A DNA stretch of 64,000 bases from Sphingobacterium composti. GTDB taxonomy: Bacteria; Bacteroidota; Bacteroidia; Sphingobacteriales; Sphingobacteriaceae. The notes under the pieces were generated by a model. The model had not been told where the DNA came from, ran no database searches, and was given only the letters and a program-made list of their open reading frames with translations. The stretch is taken from assembly GCF_009829075.1 (NCBI RefSeq), contig NZ_WUQZ01000001.1, positions 1-64,000 of the forward strand, read 5' to 3'. This document shows, piece after piece, positions 8,627-17,673 of the stretch. A program made the position numbers and the translations under genes. The stretch's first letter is position 1. Each line of letters starts with the position of its first letter.

Positions 8627-9359
8627 TCGTAATTCTGTACTTAATAAGTCTCAATGCAATGATGCCGTGATTGATCCAGTTTTGAAAAGTGCCGTAATGT
8701 TTTTTGAAAATTGCATATCGCTCTTTCAAACTTTGTTTATGTCGCTTTTGAGACATGCCTCCGACTAAATAACGAGCAACATAGCAATTTACATTCTGGG
8801 TTGATTTTGCTTTTTTCGCTGCGCGAATTACCCAATCTACATCAGCACTTAGTTTATATTGCAAATCATAGGGCTGCGCGATTTCACGTTTTACATAAAT
8901 AGCTTGATGACAAACATTCATCCCGTATTGGAAAGATTTCCAATCAAAATGTACAGGTGCTTTATGTCTACGTTCTCCAATGACATTACGTTTCTCATCT
9001 ACTAACTTCGTTTCACCGTAAATGATGTCAGCATTGTTTCCTTTCTCAACAATAATTTGAATGGTATTATTGTCAAAAAGTTCGTCTCCCGAATTCAAGA
9101 ATAACACATAGTCTCCAGTAGCTTTGGCTAATCCTTTGTTCATCGCATCGTATATTCCGCTATCTTTTTCCGAAACGAGTACATCAATGCTACCACGATA
9201 TTGTTGGATGATATCCAAGGTGCCATCTGTTGATGCGCCATCTATTACGATATACTCGATGTTGCTATATGTTTGGTTGATGACCGAAAGAATAGTATGT
9301 TCGATATCACGTACATTGTTGTACACAATAGTAATAATAGATATTGTTGGAGATGTCAC
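8607..9359 (-). CDS. Family 2 glycosyltransferase
   Basis: A GT-A fold sugar transferase of the GT2 class. The N-terminal strand S-I-I-T-I-V-Y-N-N precedes a nucleotide-binding I-D-G-A-S-T-D-G-T, then S-E-K-D-S-G-I-Y-D-A-M-N-K-G and F-L-N-S-G-D-E, the DxD-like metal site. 250 aa, no membrane segment. It starts with GTG at 9359, the only sensible start before the conserved first strand. It is the third glycosyltransferase of the reverse-strand operon, 5 bp after the preceding gene. Donor and acceptor sugars cannot be read from the sequence. Confidence 0.85.
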   Translation of the reverse strand: MTSPTISIITIVYNNVRDIEHTILSVINQTYSNIEYIVIDGASTDGTLDIIQQYRGSIDVLVSEKDSGIYDAMNKGLAKATGDYVLFLNSGDELFDNNTIQIIVEKGNNADIIYGETKLVDEKRNVIGERRHKAPVHFDWKSFQYGMNVCHQAIYVKREIAQPYDLQYKLSADVDWVIRAAKKAKSTQNVNCYVARYLVGGMSQKRHKQSLKERYAIFKKHYGTFQNWINHGIIALRLIKYRITNGKTRE

Positions 9360-9364
9360 CTTTG

Positions 9365-10273
9365 TTATTTTAAATTCAATTTCTTTTTTGCAAATCTAAT
9401 AGCTCTAGAGAGCAAAGAGCCCTTACGATGTTTGTAAAAATACTTAATTGCATCATAAGCTTCTTTATTTTCCATGATTTCCTTTGGAAATTTAGATATA
9501 TTTTGTGTCGCAAGTTCCACGTGGTAAACTGTGTCCGAATCTGAATGTGTTCCTGAGCCATCCGTTCCCACATTCTGAATCATAGATTGTCTAGGATATA
9601 AAGCCAATCCATCATTATTGAATAGCGTTAAATACCAACGAATAGCCCAGGAGTTAATCTTTCCAGCTTTCAGTTCTTTGACTTGTTTCCAAAAGTTTTC
9701 GCTGTGGTCGATACTAAATCTTTTGATTTTGTCTTTGTCAAAATCTGCGATTAGTTCATCAATGTTCGGATTGTACAATTTCCAAGCTCGTTGCCAGGTC
9801 GCCCATCCCCAACTATTCGCTACACGAAAGAAAAAGGTCTCAGGTAATTTATCTGCATCTTTTACAGGATACATGTAGCCACTTATTTCCATCACCTTAT
9901 CTTCGTCTTGGTACACATCGAGTGCATCATTAAAATATTTTAACCCTACTTTAGAGATTTCTAAGTCATCTTCCAAGACAATAATTTTTCCATATCTATT
10001 CACGATATCCGTAACCCCAGCAATGATATTCTGCGCTAAACCTATATTTCGCTCTCTTTCGATAATAGTGATTTTTTTGAAATTCCACGGCTCCGCTATG
10101 ATTGCACGCACTTTATTTACTAACTCTACCGCTTGCGCATTTTTAGCCCCATCCGAAAATATAAATAGTTCGGATTCTTGTGCCAAATCAGCTTGCTCTA
10201 AAGCTTGGAGAGTCTTACGCGTGTGCTGTGGTCGGTTATACGTAAAAAGTGCTATGGGAGAAATATTTCTCAT
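9365..10273 (-). CDS. Glycosyltransferase (GT-A, GNT-I/GT2-like)
   Basis: 302 aa. The first strand P-I-A-L-F-T-Y-N-R-P-x-H-T and the metal-site stretch I-I-V-L-E-D-D-L-E-I mark a GT-A transferase that resembles the GlcNAc-transferase-I-like group of bacterial sugar transferases. N-S-W-G-W-A-T-W follows the usual acceptor-site pattern. The C-terminus is basic. It lies 3 bp after the upstream glycosyltransferase, in the same operon, and probably adds one sugar of the surface polysaccharide repeat. Confidence 0.8.
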   Translation of the reverse strand: MRNISPIALFTYNRPQHTRKTLQALEQADLAQESELFIFSDGAKNAQAVELVNKVRAIIAEPWNFKKITIIERERNIGLAQNIIAGVTDIVNRYGKIIVLEDDLEISKVGLKYFNDALDVYQDEDKVMEISGYMYPVKDADKLPETFFFRVANSWGWATWQRAWKLYNPNIDELIADFDKDKIKRFSIDHSENFWKQVKELKAGKINSWAIRWYLTLFNNDGLALYPRQSMIQNVGTDGSGTHSDSDTVYHVELATQNISKFPKEIMENKEAYDAIKYFYKHRKGSLLSRAIRFAKKKLNLK

Positions 10274-10276
10274 AAG

Positions 10277-11152
10277 TTACGTGTTGAAATAGGAGCCAAT
10301 TATTTTGTTTTTTTTTCTAGTTTCCTTTACCTCGCTAATTCTATTCCAAAGTTTATTAGATATGTCTATATATCTTATAGCATTTCCAATATTTCCCTTT
10401 AGCAACTGTTTTCCTGATTTTTTATAACAGGCTAAAATTGATTTTGAAAATGACTCAAATGTACTATAATTGATATTGCAAAATTCTGTGAGGTGATAAA
10501 CATACTCACTTTTATAGTTGATTCCATTAGCTTCTTTTCTGTCTTGCCTATCATGATAAGCCTTGGCATTATCTATTATATATATCGGGATTTGATGAAA
10601 CTCAAGACGATTTGCATAGTCTTTATCCTCGCCATAATGGTAAAAAATAGGAGAAAACAACCCAACTTTCTTAATAGTTCTAATTGGCAAAAGCCAAAAA
10701 GCCGCATTTACGAATTTTACTTTTGGATATTCCTTGTTATGTTTTTCAGAAGAGCAATATTGTGCAAATCCTTTATCTAACTTTTGCTCTGTACCATCAT
10801 AATGTATAGGTGATAATAATGCATCTTTAGGTGCATTGGACATTAACAGTTTTTGAATACAATTTTTATCTACCCATGCATCCTGATTAACCAAGTAGAC
10901 ATATTCATAATGATTTGCAATAGCGTATTCTAATCCTATATTATTGGCTTTTCCAAATCCCAAATTTTCATGGGATTCTATAACAATTACTGTTGGATAG
11001 GAGTTTTTTAAAATTTTTACGGTAGAATCTTGCGATCCATTATCAATAACAATAATGTCAGTAGGATATGTCGATTGCATCAAACTCGGGATACATTTAT
11101 GTATCCATGGTTCAAAATTATAAGAAACTATAATTGTTAAGACTTTTTTCAT
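10277..11152 (-). CDS. Family 2 glycosyltransferase (rhamnosyltransferase-like)
   Basis: 291 aa starting at the ATG whose T is shared with the flippase stop codon (a TAATG overlap at 11152). A longer frame to 11263 would overlap the flippase by about 110 bp and puts a non-conserved tail before the first strand, so 11152 is preferred. Motifs are T-I-I-V-S-Y-N, V-I-D-N-G-S-Q-D-S-T, N-L-G-F-G-K-A-N-N-I-G and N-Q-D-A-W-V as the metal site, a pattern seen in WbbL-type transferases. The one-base overlap suggests translational coupling with the flippase. Confidence 0.87.
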   Translation of the reverse strand: MKKVLTIIVSYNFEPWIHKCIPSLMQSTYPTDIIVIDNGSQDSTVKILKNSYPTVIVIESHENLGFGKANNIGLEYAIANHYEYVYLVNQDAWVDKNCIQKLLMSNAPKDALLSPIHYDGTEQKLDKGFAQYCSSEKHNKEYPKVKFVNAAFWLLPIRTIKKVGLFSPIFYHYGEDKDYANRLEFHQIPIYIIDNAKAYHDRQDRKEANGINYKSEYVYHLTEFCNINYSTFESFSKSILACYKKSGKQLLKGNIGNAIRYIDISNKLWNRISEVKETRKKNKIIGSYFNT

Positions 11153-12624
11153 TATGCTTTCTTTCCTACCGAACTTTTTGCAAAATTGATGATTTCTGTT
11201 AAGATTTCGGGTTTGAAAATACGATTTAGTATCAAATAAATAGATCCAGATAATGTTAAACACGTAATAAAACGTATATAGATGTTTTCAAAACTACCTG
11301 AAATATAGTATGCTGAATAGCAGGCTAAAGCTGCGAATAGCATATAAGTAAATACATCGCTAAATAAATTGGCTATGCTAAAAGTGATGTGTTTTTGGAT
11401 TATTAATGTCCAAATGAATACCCAAATCAGATTTAATGAAGTAATGATCATCATTGCAGGTTGAATGCCCCAATCTTTGCAAAGCACTAATATCAAAAAC
11501 TGAAGTATACCAAAGCTGACAACATTGTACATGTATGTAGAAGATTTGCCCTTGGTAAGAATCAGATTTGAAAATACATTGTTTATGGCAGCAAAAGCTC
11601 CTCCTATACATAGAATCCGTAAATATGGTGCCGTATCAATCCACTTATCTGTCAGTGTGATTCGAATAAAATCTTCAGCAACTGTCGCAAGCCCAAATAA
11701 TAAGATAAAAGCAACGAAAGCAGTGAAGTTTAGGATTTTTCGAAATACTCTAATTTGTCTTTCGCCATCATCTTGAATTTGGTTAAGCACCGGTTGTATC
11801 ACATTATTTATCATATTGGTGATAACAGATTGCCCCATATTATTCCATCTGGAAGCTTGATTGACATTTCCTATCAATTTCTCAGGAAAGAATCTTCCTA
11901 AAACTGTAGCGTAGATATTATTATTAATATGAATGAAAATATTTGTGACTAAGATTTTGCTACTAAATTTATAGAGTTCTTTTAAAGGAGCAAAATCAAT
12001 CTTTAATGTAGGTCTAAAATTTGAATAATAAAAAAACAAAGAGCTTGAAAGTATGGTGTATACAACCGTTTGTATAGCTAAACTCCAGTACGCAAATCCT
12101 TGCGATGCAAATAGTAGCCCCACTATATTCGATAATAAAAGCGCTAAAAGCATAATTTTACTGCGCTCGACCACCATCAAATTTTTGTATAGATAAGCAT
12201 TATGTGATACACTAAGTGAACCAAACCATATGCTCAAAAACTGAAAACGATAGAGGGAGACAAGTTCAGGATTGTTGTAAAAATTAGCAATATATGGTGC
12301 AGCAAGAAATAATAAAAAATACAAAAAGGTACTTATCATTAGACTACACCAAAAAACAGCATTGTAATCTTTGTGCTGAATATTTTTTTTATTGATGAGG
12401 CCGACAACAAACCCACTTTCTTGGAAAGCAGTCGCTATCAACGGAAAAATCATGATAACTGCTATTTTCCCTAGATCTTCCTCTGAAATAAAATATCTAT
12501 TGAGGATGATACCGAAAAAGAATCCAATAATCTGTTGTAATACATTAGAGAAGCCGCCAAAAAATAGTCCCTTGGCAGTTTTCTTTTTTAACGAATTGTC
12601 GACCTCTTCGGCTTTTTCTTCCAT
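11152..12624 (-). CDS. Polysaccharide flippase (Wzx-like, MOP superfamily)
   Basis: 490 aa with about 12-14 hydrophobic segments spread along the protein and the N-terminal signature G-L-F-F-G-G-F-S-N-V-L-Q-Q of the Polysacc_synt/WzxC group. It is predicted to flip undecaprenyl-linked oligosaccharide across the inner membrane. The operon placement, just before three glycosyltransferases and just after a DeoR regulator (8 bp gap), supports surface polysaccharide export. No polymerase (Wzy) or chain-length gene is in this stretch. Confidence 0.88.
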   Translation of the reverse strand: MEEKAEEVDNSLKKKTAKGLFFGGFSNVLQQIIGFFFGIILNRYFISEEDLGKIAVIMIFPLIATAFQESGFVVGLINKKNIQHKDYNAVFWCSLMISTFLYFLLFLAAPYIANFYNNPELVSLYRFQFLSIWFGSLSVSHNAYLYKNLMVVERSKIMLLALLLSNIVGLLFASQGFAYWSLAIQTVVYTILSSSLFFYYSNFRPTLKIDFAPLKELYKFSSKILVTNIFIHINNNIYATVLGRFFPEKLIGNVNQASRWNNMGQSVITNMINNVIQPVLNQIQDDGERQIRVFRKILNFTAFVAFILLFGLATVAEDFIRITLTDKWIDTAPYLRILCIGGAFAAINNVFSNLILTKGKSSTYMYNVVSFGILQFLILVLCKDWGIQPAMMIITSLNLIWVFIWTLIIQKHITFSIANLFSDVFTYMLFAALACYSAYYISGSFENIYIRFITCLTLSGSIYLILNRIFKPEILTEIINFAKSSVGKKA

Positions 12625-12632
12625 TTAGATTT

Positions 12633-13376
12633 TTAAATGACTTTTATGCTTTTTGAAAATTCTTTAAGACGATTATCAGAAATATCCAAGTCTGTGACTA
12701 AATACGTAACCTCTTTCAAAGGAGCTACACGCATTTTTTGATTTGAATTTAGTTTTTCTGCAATACTTAAGATGGCTAATGATTTAGAACACTTAATCAT
12801 TGCACGCTTAATTTGTACAACTTCCCAGTCCGAATCCGTAATACCTTCTTCGATGGAAAGACTGTTTGTGCCTAATAAACATAAATCCACGCGTAAGTCA
12901 GATAACTCATTTATCACTTGAGACCCTGTGACAATATTTGTGTTTCTTGATAATTTCCCGCCAAGCAAAAACACATCTATATTATCCTTTTCGGCCAATT
13001 CCAAAGCAACTAATGGGCTGATGGTAAAGAAAGTACATTGCAAATCGTTTGGAATAAGACGTGCCAGTTCAATCATGGTAGTACCACCGCCAATAAGAAT
13101 TGTCATTCCTGATGTAATCAGTGATAGTGCTTTTAAGGCAATTTCTTTTTTACCTTCTTTTGCATATACATTGCCTTCTTGAAATGGAAATTGGAATGAT
13201 TTTGATAAGGCTCCGCCATATACTTTGATCACTTGTCCATTCTCTGCCAATTCATTCAAGTCCCGTCGGATAGTGTCTTCGGAGACATTCAGTTGAATAC
13301 TCAGATCCGATGATAATACTTTGTTGTGTAAGTTAATCTGATGAATAATATACGCTTGTCTTTCTTCTTTAAGCAT
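12633..13376 (-). CDS. DeoR/GlpR-family transcriptional regulator
   Basis: 247 aa. The N-terminal winged helix has V-S-E-D-T-I-R-R-D-L-N-E-L as the recognition helix (about residues 29-41) and a wing G-x-V-I-K-V-Y-G-G-A. The C-terminal DeoR sensor domain has I-L-I-G-G-G-T-T and L-L-G-G-K-L, which bind sugar phosphates in this family. It is the first gene of the polysaccharide operon, directly before the flippase, so it probably tunes the operon or itself in response to a sugar phosphate. The ligand is unknown. Confidence 0.88.
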   Translation of the reverse strand: MLKEERQAYIIHQINLHNKVLSSDLSIQLNVSEDTIRRDLNELAENGQVIKVYGGALSKSFQFPFQEGNVYAKEGKKEIALKALSLITSGMTILIGGGTTMIELARLIPNDLQCTFFTISPLVALELAEKDNIDVFLLGGKLSRNTNIVTGSQVINELSDLRVDLCLLGTNSLSIEEGITDSDWEVVQIKRAMIKCSKSLAILSIAEKLNSNQKMRVAPLKEVTYLVTDLDISDNRLKEFSKSIKVI

Positions 13377-13408
13377 GATTAGAATTTTATATATAATTGG
13401 TTATGAGT

Positions 13409-14236
13409 CTAGGAATTATCTTCACTAGCAGGTTTTGTTTTAGTAACTCCTGCTTTGAAACGCGGTTTGAATCCAGTAGGTTTATTGGCTGGTTCTGAAG
13501 TGTTTTCTTCTTTATTTTCTACAGGAGGAACATCTTTTGTCGTTTCTTCCGTTGGAGTGGATTTAGTAACTCCAGCTTTAAATCGTGGCTTAAATCCTGC
13601 AGGTTTATTCGCTGGTTCCGAAGTAATTTCTTCTTTATTTTCTACAGGAGGAACGTCTTTTATTGTTTCTTCCGTTGGAGTGGATTTAGTAACTCCAGCT
13701 TTAAATCGTGGCTTGAATCCAGCAGGTTTACTCGCTGGTTCCGAAGTAATTTCTTCTTTATTTTCTACAGGAGTAACACCTTTTATTGATTCTTCCGTTG
13801 AAGGAGTTTTAGTGACTCCAGCTTTAAAGCGAGGTTTGAATCCTGCAGGTTTAGCTGAGACCGCCACTTCTGTAGCATCTATATTAGGTTGTTCAGATAT
13901 AACTTCTTCTACGTTTGTTTTTATAGGAGCTTTGAAACGCGGCTTAAATCCTGCTGGTTTAGCCGTTGGTGCTGCTGTGGTTATTTGATGCTTAGAAGGA
14001 ATTTTTGTGTCCGCTGGCAAAACAACGTTTGTTTCTTTTTTAACAACTTCAGCTTCTTCCGCCAAAGGATGTACTTTTCTTAACCGATTGAACCAAAATT
14101 TTTTGCTGTGATCGAAACTTTTTTCACCCATTTGTGCATAATGGTCTTTAAATTCAAAGAATAATGATTCGTCCGCTTTTCTTAAAGCAGATAAATCAAT
14201 TTTTTTCTTAATAAAAAATTCTTCGAATGTGAGCAT
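13409..14236 (-). CDS. Hypothetical protein with five KPxGFKPRFKA repeats
   Basis: Not recognised. ATG at 14236 is preferred over TTG at 14242. Residues 1 to about 65 form a small charged domain rich in K, F and W (F-F-I-K-K-K, H-S-K-K-F-W-F-N-R-L-R-K). After a linker come five copies of K-P-x-G-F-K-P-R-F-K-A. The last three spacings are exactly 41 residues (123 bp), with an acidic segment V-E-N-K-E-E-x-T-S-E-P-A between copies. The basic motif/acidic linker alternation suggests repeated binding to nucleic acid or a partner protein, but no function is known. There is no signal peptide. It lies after yebC, across a strong terminator. Confidence 0.75.
   Translation of the reverse strand: MLTFEEFFIKKKIDLSALRKADESLFFEFKDHYAQMGEKSFDHSKKFWFNRLRKVHPLAEEAEVVKKETNVVLPADTKIPSKHQITTAAPTAKPAGFKPRFKAPIKTNVEEVISEQPNIDATEVAVSAKPAGFKPRFKAGVTKTPSTEESIKGVTPVENKEEITSEPASKPAGFKPRFKAGVTKSTPTEETIKDVPPVENKEEITSEPANKPAGFKPRFKAGVTKSTPTEETTKDVPPVENKEENTSEPANKPTGFKPRFKAGVTKTKPASEDNS
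13455..13945 (-). repeat. Intragenic tandem repeats (123-bp unit)
   Basis: The coding sequence for the KPxGFKPRFKA motif recurs five times. The middle units are near-identical at the DNA level over 123 bp, for example around 13570-13690 against 13690-13810. Such repeats can gain or lose units by slippage, so copy number may vary between strains. Confidence 0.8.
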
Positions 14237-14264
14237 TCCCAAAGTTAACGATTTGAACAGATAA

Positions 14265-14293
14265 TAAAAAAGAGGGAAGCTCCCTCTTTTTTA
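14265..14293 (-). terminator. Terminator after yebC-family gene
   Basis: A perfect 13-bp stem (14265-14277 with 14281-14293), a three-base loop and A/T-runs on both flanks. In the reverse direction it follows the yebC stop by 24 bp. Confidence 0.85.
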
Positions 14294-14316
14294 TATTTTA
14301 ACATTTTAGCAGTCTA

Positions 14317-15042
14317 TTATTCCATGTTATGGTATACTGCTTGCACGTCATCATCTTCCTCGATCTTATCGATCAATTTTAATACATCCGCAGCTTGATC
14401 TTCGCTTAGTGAGGTGTGCGATAATGCAATGCGTTCTAATTTTGCAGATTTCAATTCAATCCCTTTCTCTTCCAATAGACGTTGCATATTTCCGAAGTCC
14501 TCAAAAGAAGTTTGTACTACAACAATATCATTTCCTTCTTCATCAGCTTCCACATATAATTCTTCTAAACCACCATCTATTAGTTCTAATTCTAATTCCT
14601 CGACGTCTAAATCTTCTGTTGCTGCAAAACGGAAAATTGATTTACGGTTGAATATAAAATCCAAAGAACCAGTTTTTCCTAATGAACCACCTGATTTTGT
14701 AAAATAAGATCGAATATTTGCTACTGTACGATTCGTGTTGTCTGTAGCAGTTTCGATCAATACAGGCACGCCATGAGGGCCATAACCTTCGTATACAAAC
14801 TCTTCGTAGCCTTTTGAATCTTTTTCTGAAGCTCTTTTGATAGCAGCTTCCACACGGTCTTTAGGCATATTTACTGCCTTTGCATTTTGAATTGCTGTGC
14901 GAAGACGTGAGTTATTTTCTGCGTGAGGTCCACCTTCTTTTACCGCGATAGCAATCTCCTTGCCTAATCGTGTAAATTGAACCGCCATTTTAGCCCAGCG
15001 CTTAAATTTTCTTTCCTTTCTAAATTCAAAAGCTCTACCCAT
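14317..15042 (-). CDS. YebC/PmpR family protein
   Basis: 241 aa with the family opening M-G-R-A-F-E-F-R-K-x(3)-K-x-x-R-W-A-K-M, then N-M-P-K-D-R-V-E-A-A-I-K-R-A, Y-E-G-Y-G-P-H-G-V and N-R-T-V-A-N-I-R. Members have been described as DNA-binding regulators and, more recently, as ribosome-associated translation factors that help at difficult peptide sequences, so the name should not be read as proof of transcriptional control. It follows the dehydrogenase gene by 5 bp and probably shares its transcript. Confidence 0.93.
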   Translation of the reverse strand: MGRAFEFRKERKFKRWAKMAVQFTRLGKEIAIAVKEGGPHAENNSRLRTAIQNAKAVNMPKDRVEAAIKRASEKDSKGYEEFVYEGYGPHGVPVLIETATDNTNRTVANIRSYFTKSGGSLGKTGSLDFIFNRKSIFRFAATEDLDVEELELELIDGGLEELYVEADEEGNDIVVVQTSFEDFGNMQRLLEEKGIELKSAKLERIALSHTSLSEDQAADVLKLIDKIEEDDDVQAVYHNME

Positions 15043-15047
15043 TGTGT

Positions 15048-15992
15048 TTATTTGTTTTTAAGATTTTCGATCATTACTCGTGTCAAATCTTCTAGGTTGT
15101 ATTCAAGCTTCCAATTCCAGTCTTTTTGAGCGTATTCGTCGTCGATACTCTTAGGCCAAGAATCGGCAATTGCTTGACGTGGATCACCTTCCGCATAAGA
15201 CATCTCAAAATTAGGAAGAATTTTTTTAATTTCTTGAGCAATCTCTTCTGGTGTAAATGAAATACCAGCTAAATTATAGCTCGAACGTATCGTTAGATTT
15301 TCACTTGGTGCATCCATGAGTTGAATGGTAGCACGTACAGCGTCATCCATATACATCATTGGTAAGGCTGTATTTGCAGACAAGAAGCTTTCATAGCGTC
15401 CTTTTGCTAAAGCTTCAAAGAAAATATGTACTGCATAATCTGTTGTTCCTCCTCCAGGCGCTGTCTTCCAAGAAATTATTCCTGGATAACGGATGCTGCG
15501 AATATCCAAGCCATATTTAGCATGATAATATTCAACTAGTCTTTCACCAGCCAATTTACTGATACCATAGATACTGTTCGGATCCATTACACAGTATTGG
15601 AGGGTGTTTACTTTAGGTGAATGAGGTCCAAATACTGCTATAGAACTAGGCCAAAATATTTTCTTAATGCCTAACTCAACTGCTAAATCCAATACATTCA
15701 ATAGCCCGTTCATATTTAGATCCCAAGCTTTCATTGGATATTGCTCTCCTGTAGCAGACAGCATTGCCGCTAAAAGATAAATCTGTGTTGGTTTGTATTT
15801 AATAAACAATTCTTTTAATAATTCTTTATCTAATACGTTTGCTGTTTCAAATATAGCGTCCTCAGCAACTTCATGTGGAGGTCTGATGTCTGTTGTAATG
15901 ACGTTTTGATTGCCAAATTTGTGGCGAAGTGCTAATGCTAGTTCAGATCCGATCTGACCATTCGCCCCAAGGATAATTATAGTTTCTTTCAT
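15048..15992 (-). CDS. SDR-type L-threonine 3-dehydrogenase-like epimerase-fold protein
   Basis: NAD-dependent extended SDR. The cofactor motif G-A-N-G-Q-I-G is near residue 9, with S-S-I-A-V-F-G and the catalytic Y-G-I-S-K further on. The segments P-G-I-I-S, G-G-G-T-T-D-Y and D-P-R-Q-x-I-A-D-S-W-P are characteristic of the short-chain threonine dehydrogenases known from Bacteroidota, which oxidise L-threonine to 2-amino-3-ketobutyrate. ATG at 15992 is chosen; a TTG four codons upstream is the alternative. It is probably cotranscribed with yebC. Confidence 0.82.
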   Translation of the reverse strand: MKETIIILGANGQIGSELALALRHKFGNQNVITTDIRPPHEVAEDAIFETANVLDKELLKELFIKYKPTQIYLLAAMLSATGEQYPMKAWDLNMNGLLNVLDLAVELGIKKIFWPSSIAVFGPHSPKVNTLQYCVMDPNSIYGISKLAGERLVEYYHAKYGLDIRSIRYPGIISWKTAPGGGTTDYAVHIFFEALAKGRYESFLSANTALPMMYMDDAVRATIQLMDAPSENLTIRSSYNLAGISFTPEEIAQEIKKILPNFEMSYAEGDPRQAIADSWPKSIDDEYAQKDWNWKLEYNLEDLTRVMIENLKNK

Positions 15993-16017
15993 ATGATGCA
16001 GCAAAGTTATTTCTTTT

Positions 16018-17673
16018 TCAATGTCTTGCCAATGAGTTAATTAACACAAACGGTTGTTTAAATTTTTGTTTTTTACCTTCAAGATTAAAAATCTGTGCAA
16101 AGCAGATGTAATGACCTTTAGCACAAGCAATACCAGAATCATTTTTGCCATCCCAAATTAACTTACCATGTGTACCAGCTAAATTTTGGTGTGCCAATTT
16201 TCGTATTAGTTGTCCTTTATCATTATAAATCTCTCTGGTGATGATATAATTTGGTTTAATTAGAGCATAGTTGATTTCCAATTCATCTTCAAATCCATCG
16301 CCATTTGGAGAAAATGTTTTGCTGGTTAAGGTTCTTTTATTTTGAGGAATATCAATATCGACTACCGAATTACGATAACCAGGAGTGGCACCTTCATGAA
16401 GTGTTGATGCTGATTGGAGTGTGTTTTTATCTATAGTAATTCGTTCCAATGATACACCTTTTGCATCTATGAGATGTGCGGAGTGCATAGATGAATTATA
16501 GTAAATAGAATCAATGAGTGTATTTTGATCAGAATACAAAGTCACATTACCTTGTTGGTTTGTATATGGAGGAAGTTCACTTGTTTCCAACAAATTGTCG
16601 AAAATTGCATTCGGATAATGTTGATAAACTGTCGATTTGTCGGTTGTGATAGCGACATAGCCATCCGCTTCCAGCACATAGAATTGATTTGTAATAATTC
16701 TGTTCCCTAATCTAAAATTTTGAAGATTTATAGGATAAGAGCTGTTATTATACAACTCTACAAAATCTACTCCACCTTCTTTAGGATTAAACAAGACCTC
16801 ATTAATAATAATATCACCTTTTGCAATTGTATTTTGTTTGAAAAGTTTAGTTTCAAATGAAGGAATTTCTAAGTCACAAATCTTTAAGCCTGATATTTTT
16901 ATGGTGTAAAGCATTTGTGGATCTATAGTTGCAGGAAAGCTAATTTGAATCTTATCATTTTTGATTTCCACATTTGGGGCTACGCCAATTTCACCATCCA
17001 AACTAACTTTTATAGCATCAATATTTGACAAATAATTGCTAGCAATATTGAATTCCAGTTCGACTATATTTTGATAAATAGCATAATTAATGATATGGAG
17101 TTTGGGAATAAATTTCTGATCTAAAATGGTGTTATTCTTTCCCGGAGTTCCACCACTTAAGGAGTTCGTCGCTGACCAATTTAAATTTATATTGCAATTC
17201 CAATTTGGATTTATACGTTCAAGACTCCATCCACCATTTCTTTTGGAAGAATTGTTGTACCAGCTGTCGCGATAAGTAACTTCATCCAGTAACACGTCTT
17301 CTTGAGTGAGCTTTATGCTTGCCGTGGAATTATTGAGCGCAGACCATCTCGCCAAAGCTATTGCATTCCCATATCTTGAAAATTGTGTCGCTGCTGTTTC
17401 TTGACAAAGTATGACATATTGTCTAGGAGCTAGCTTGTAAGTGGGGAGTTGCTGTTGATTTGAATTGACATGAATTACAATGTTTTTTAAATCAATGACC
17501 TGCGAACTATTATTATATAATTCTATGTATTCAAATGGGGGCAATGAAGCTACATTGTTTGGATTAATCATCAATTCGTTGATGATGATCGTAGGGTTTT
17601 GAGCGAAAGCCTGTACAGGCTGATTGAAAGCAAGAATAAGCAAAAAGGAATAAAGCTTAATTAATGTTCTCAT
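16018..17673 (-). CDS. Secreted lamin-tail-domain protein
   Basis: 551 aa with a signal peptide (about residues 1-24, ending A-F-A-Q). There are two lamin-tail domains, one starting I-I-I-N-E-L-M-I-N-P and E-Y-I-E-L-Y-N-N-S, the second I-I-I-N-E-V-L-F-N-P and D-F-V-E-L-Y-N-N-S. Between them is a stretch of Ig-like strands. The C-terminus has F-S-P-N-G-D-G-F-E-D-E-L and a FlgD-like segment L-I-W-D-G-K-N-D-S-G, as in gliding-motility-type C-terminal domains. It is probably exported and surface-bound. There is no catalytic signature, so a structural or adhesive role is inference. Confidence 0.8.
   Translation of the reverse strand: MRTLIKLYSFLLILAFNQPVQAFAQNPTIIINELMINPNNVASLPPFEYIELYNNSSQVIDLKNIVIHVNSNQQQLPTYKLAPRQYVILCQETAATQFSRYGNAIALARWSALNNSTASIKLTQEDVLLDEVTYRDSWYNNSSKRNGGWSLERINPNWNCNINLNWSATNSLSGGTPGKNNTILDQKFIPKLHIINYAIYQNIVELEFNIASNYLSNIDAIKVSLDGEIGVAPNVEIKNDKIQISFPATIDPQMLYTIKISGLKICDLEIPSFETKLFKQNTIAKGDIIINEVLFNPKEGGVDFVELYNNSSYPINLQNFRLGNRIITNQFYVLEADGYVAITTDKSTVYQHYPNAIFDNLLETSELPPYTNQQGNVTLYSDQNTLIDSIYYNSSMHSAHLIDAKGVSLERITIDKNTLQSASTLHEGATPGYRNSVVDIDIPQNKRTLTSKTFSPNGDGFEDELEINYALIKPNYIITREIYNDKGQLIRKLAHQNLAGTHGKLIWDGKNDSGIACAKGHYICFAQIFNLEGKKQKFKQPFVLINSLARH

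Noticed and set aside
11153-11263. N-terminal extension of the glycosyltransferase gene
   Set aside because: It overlaps the flippase gene and adds 37 non-conserved residues; the TAATG overlap at 11152 gives a better start.
13455-13945. CRISPR-like array suggested by regular repeats
   Set aside because: The repeats are in frame within a coding gene, the period is 123 bp and the spacers are themselves repeated.
13455-13988. 177-codon frame antisense to the repeat protein
   Set aside because: Its repeats mirror the reverse-strand repeats; the sense frame has the better composition and an independent N-terminal domain.
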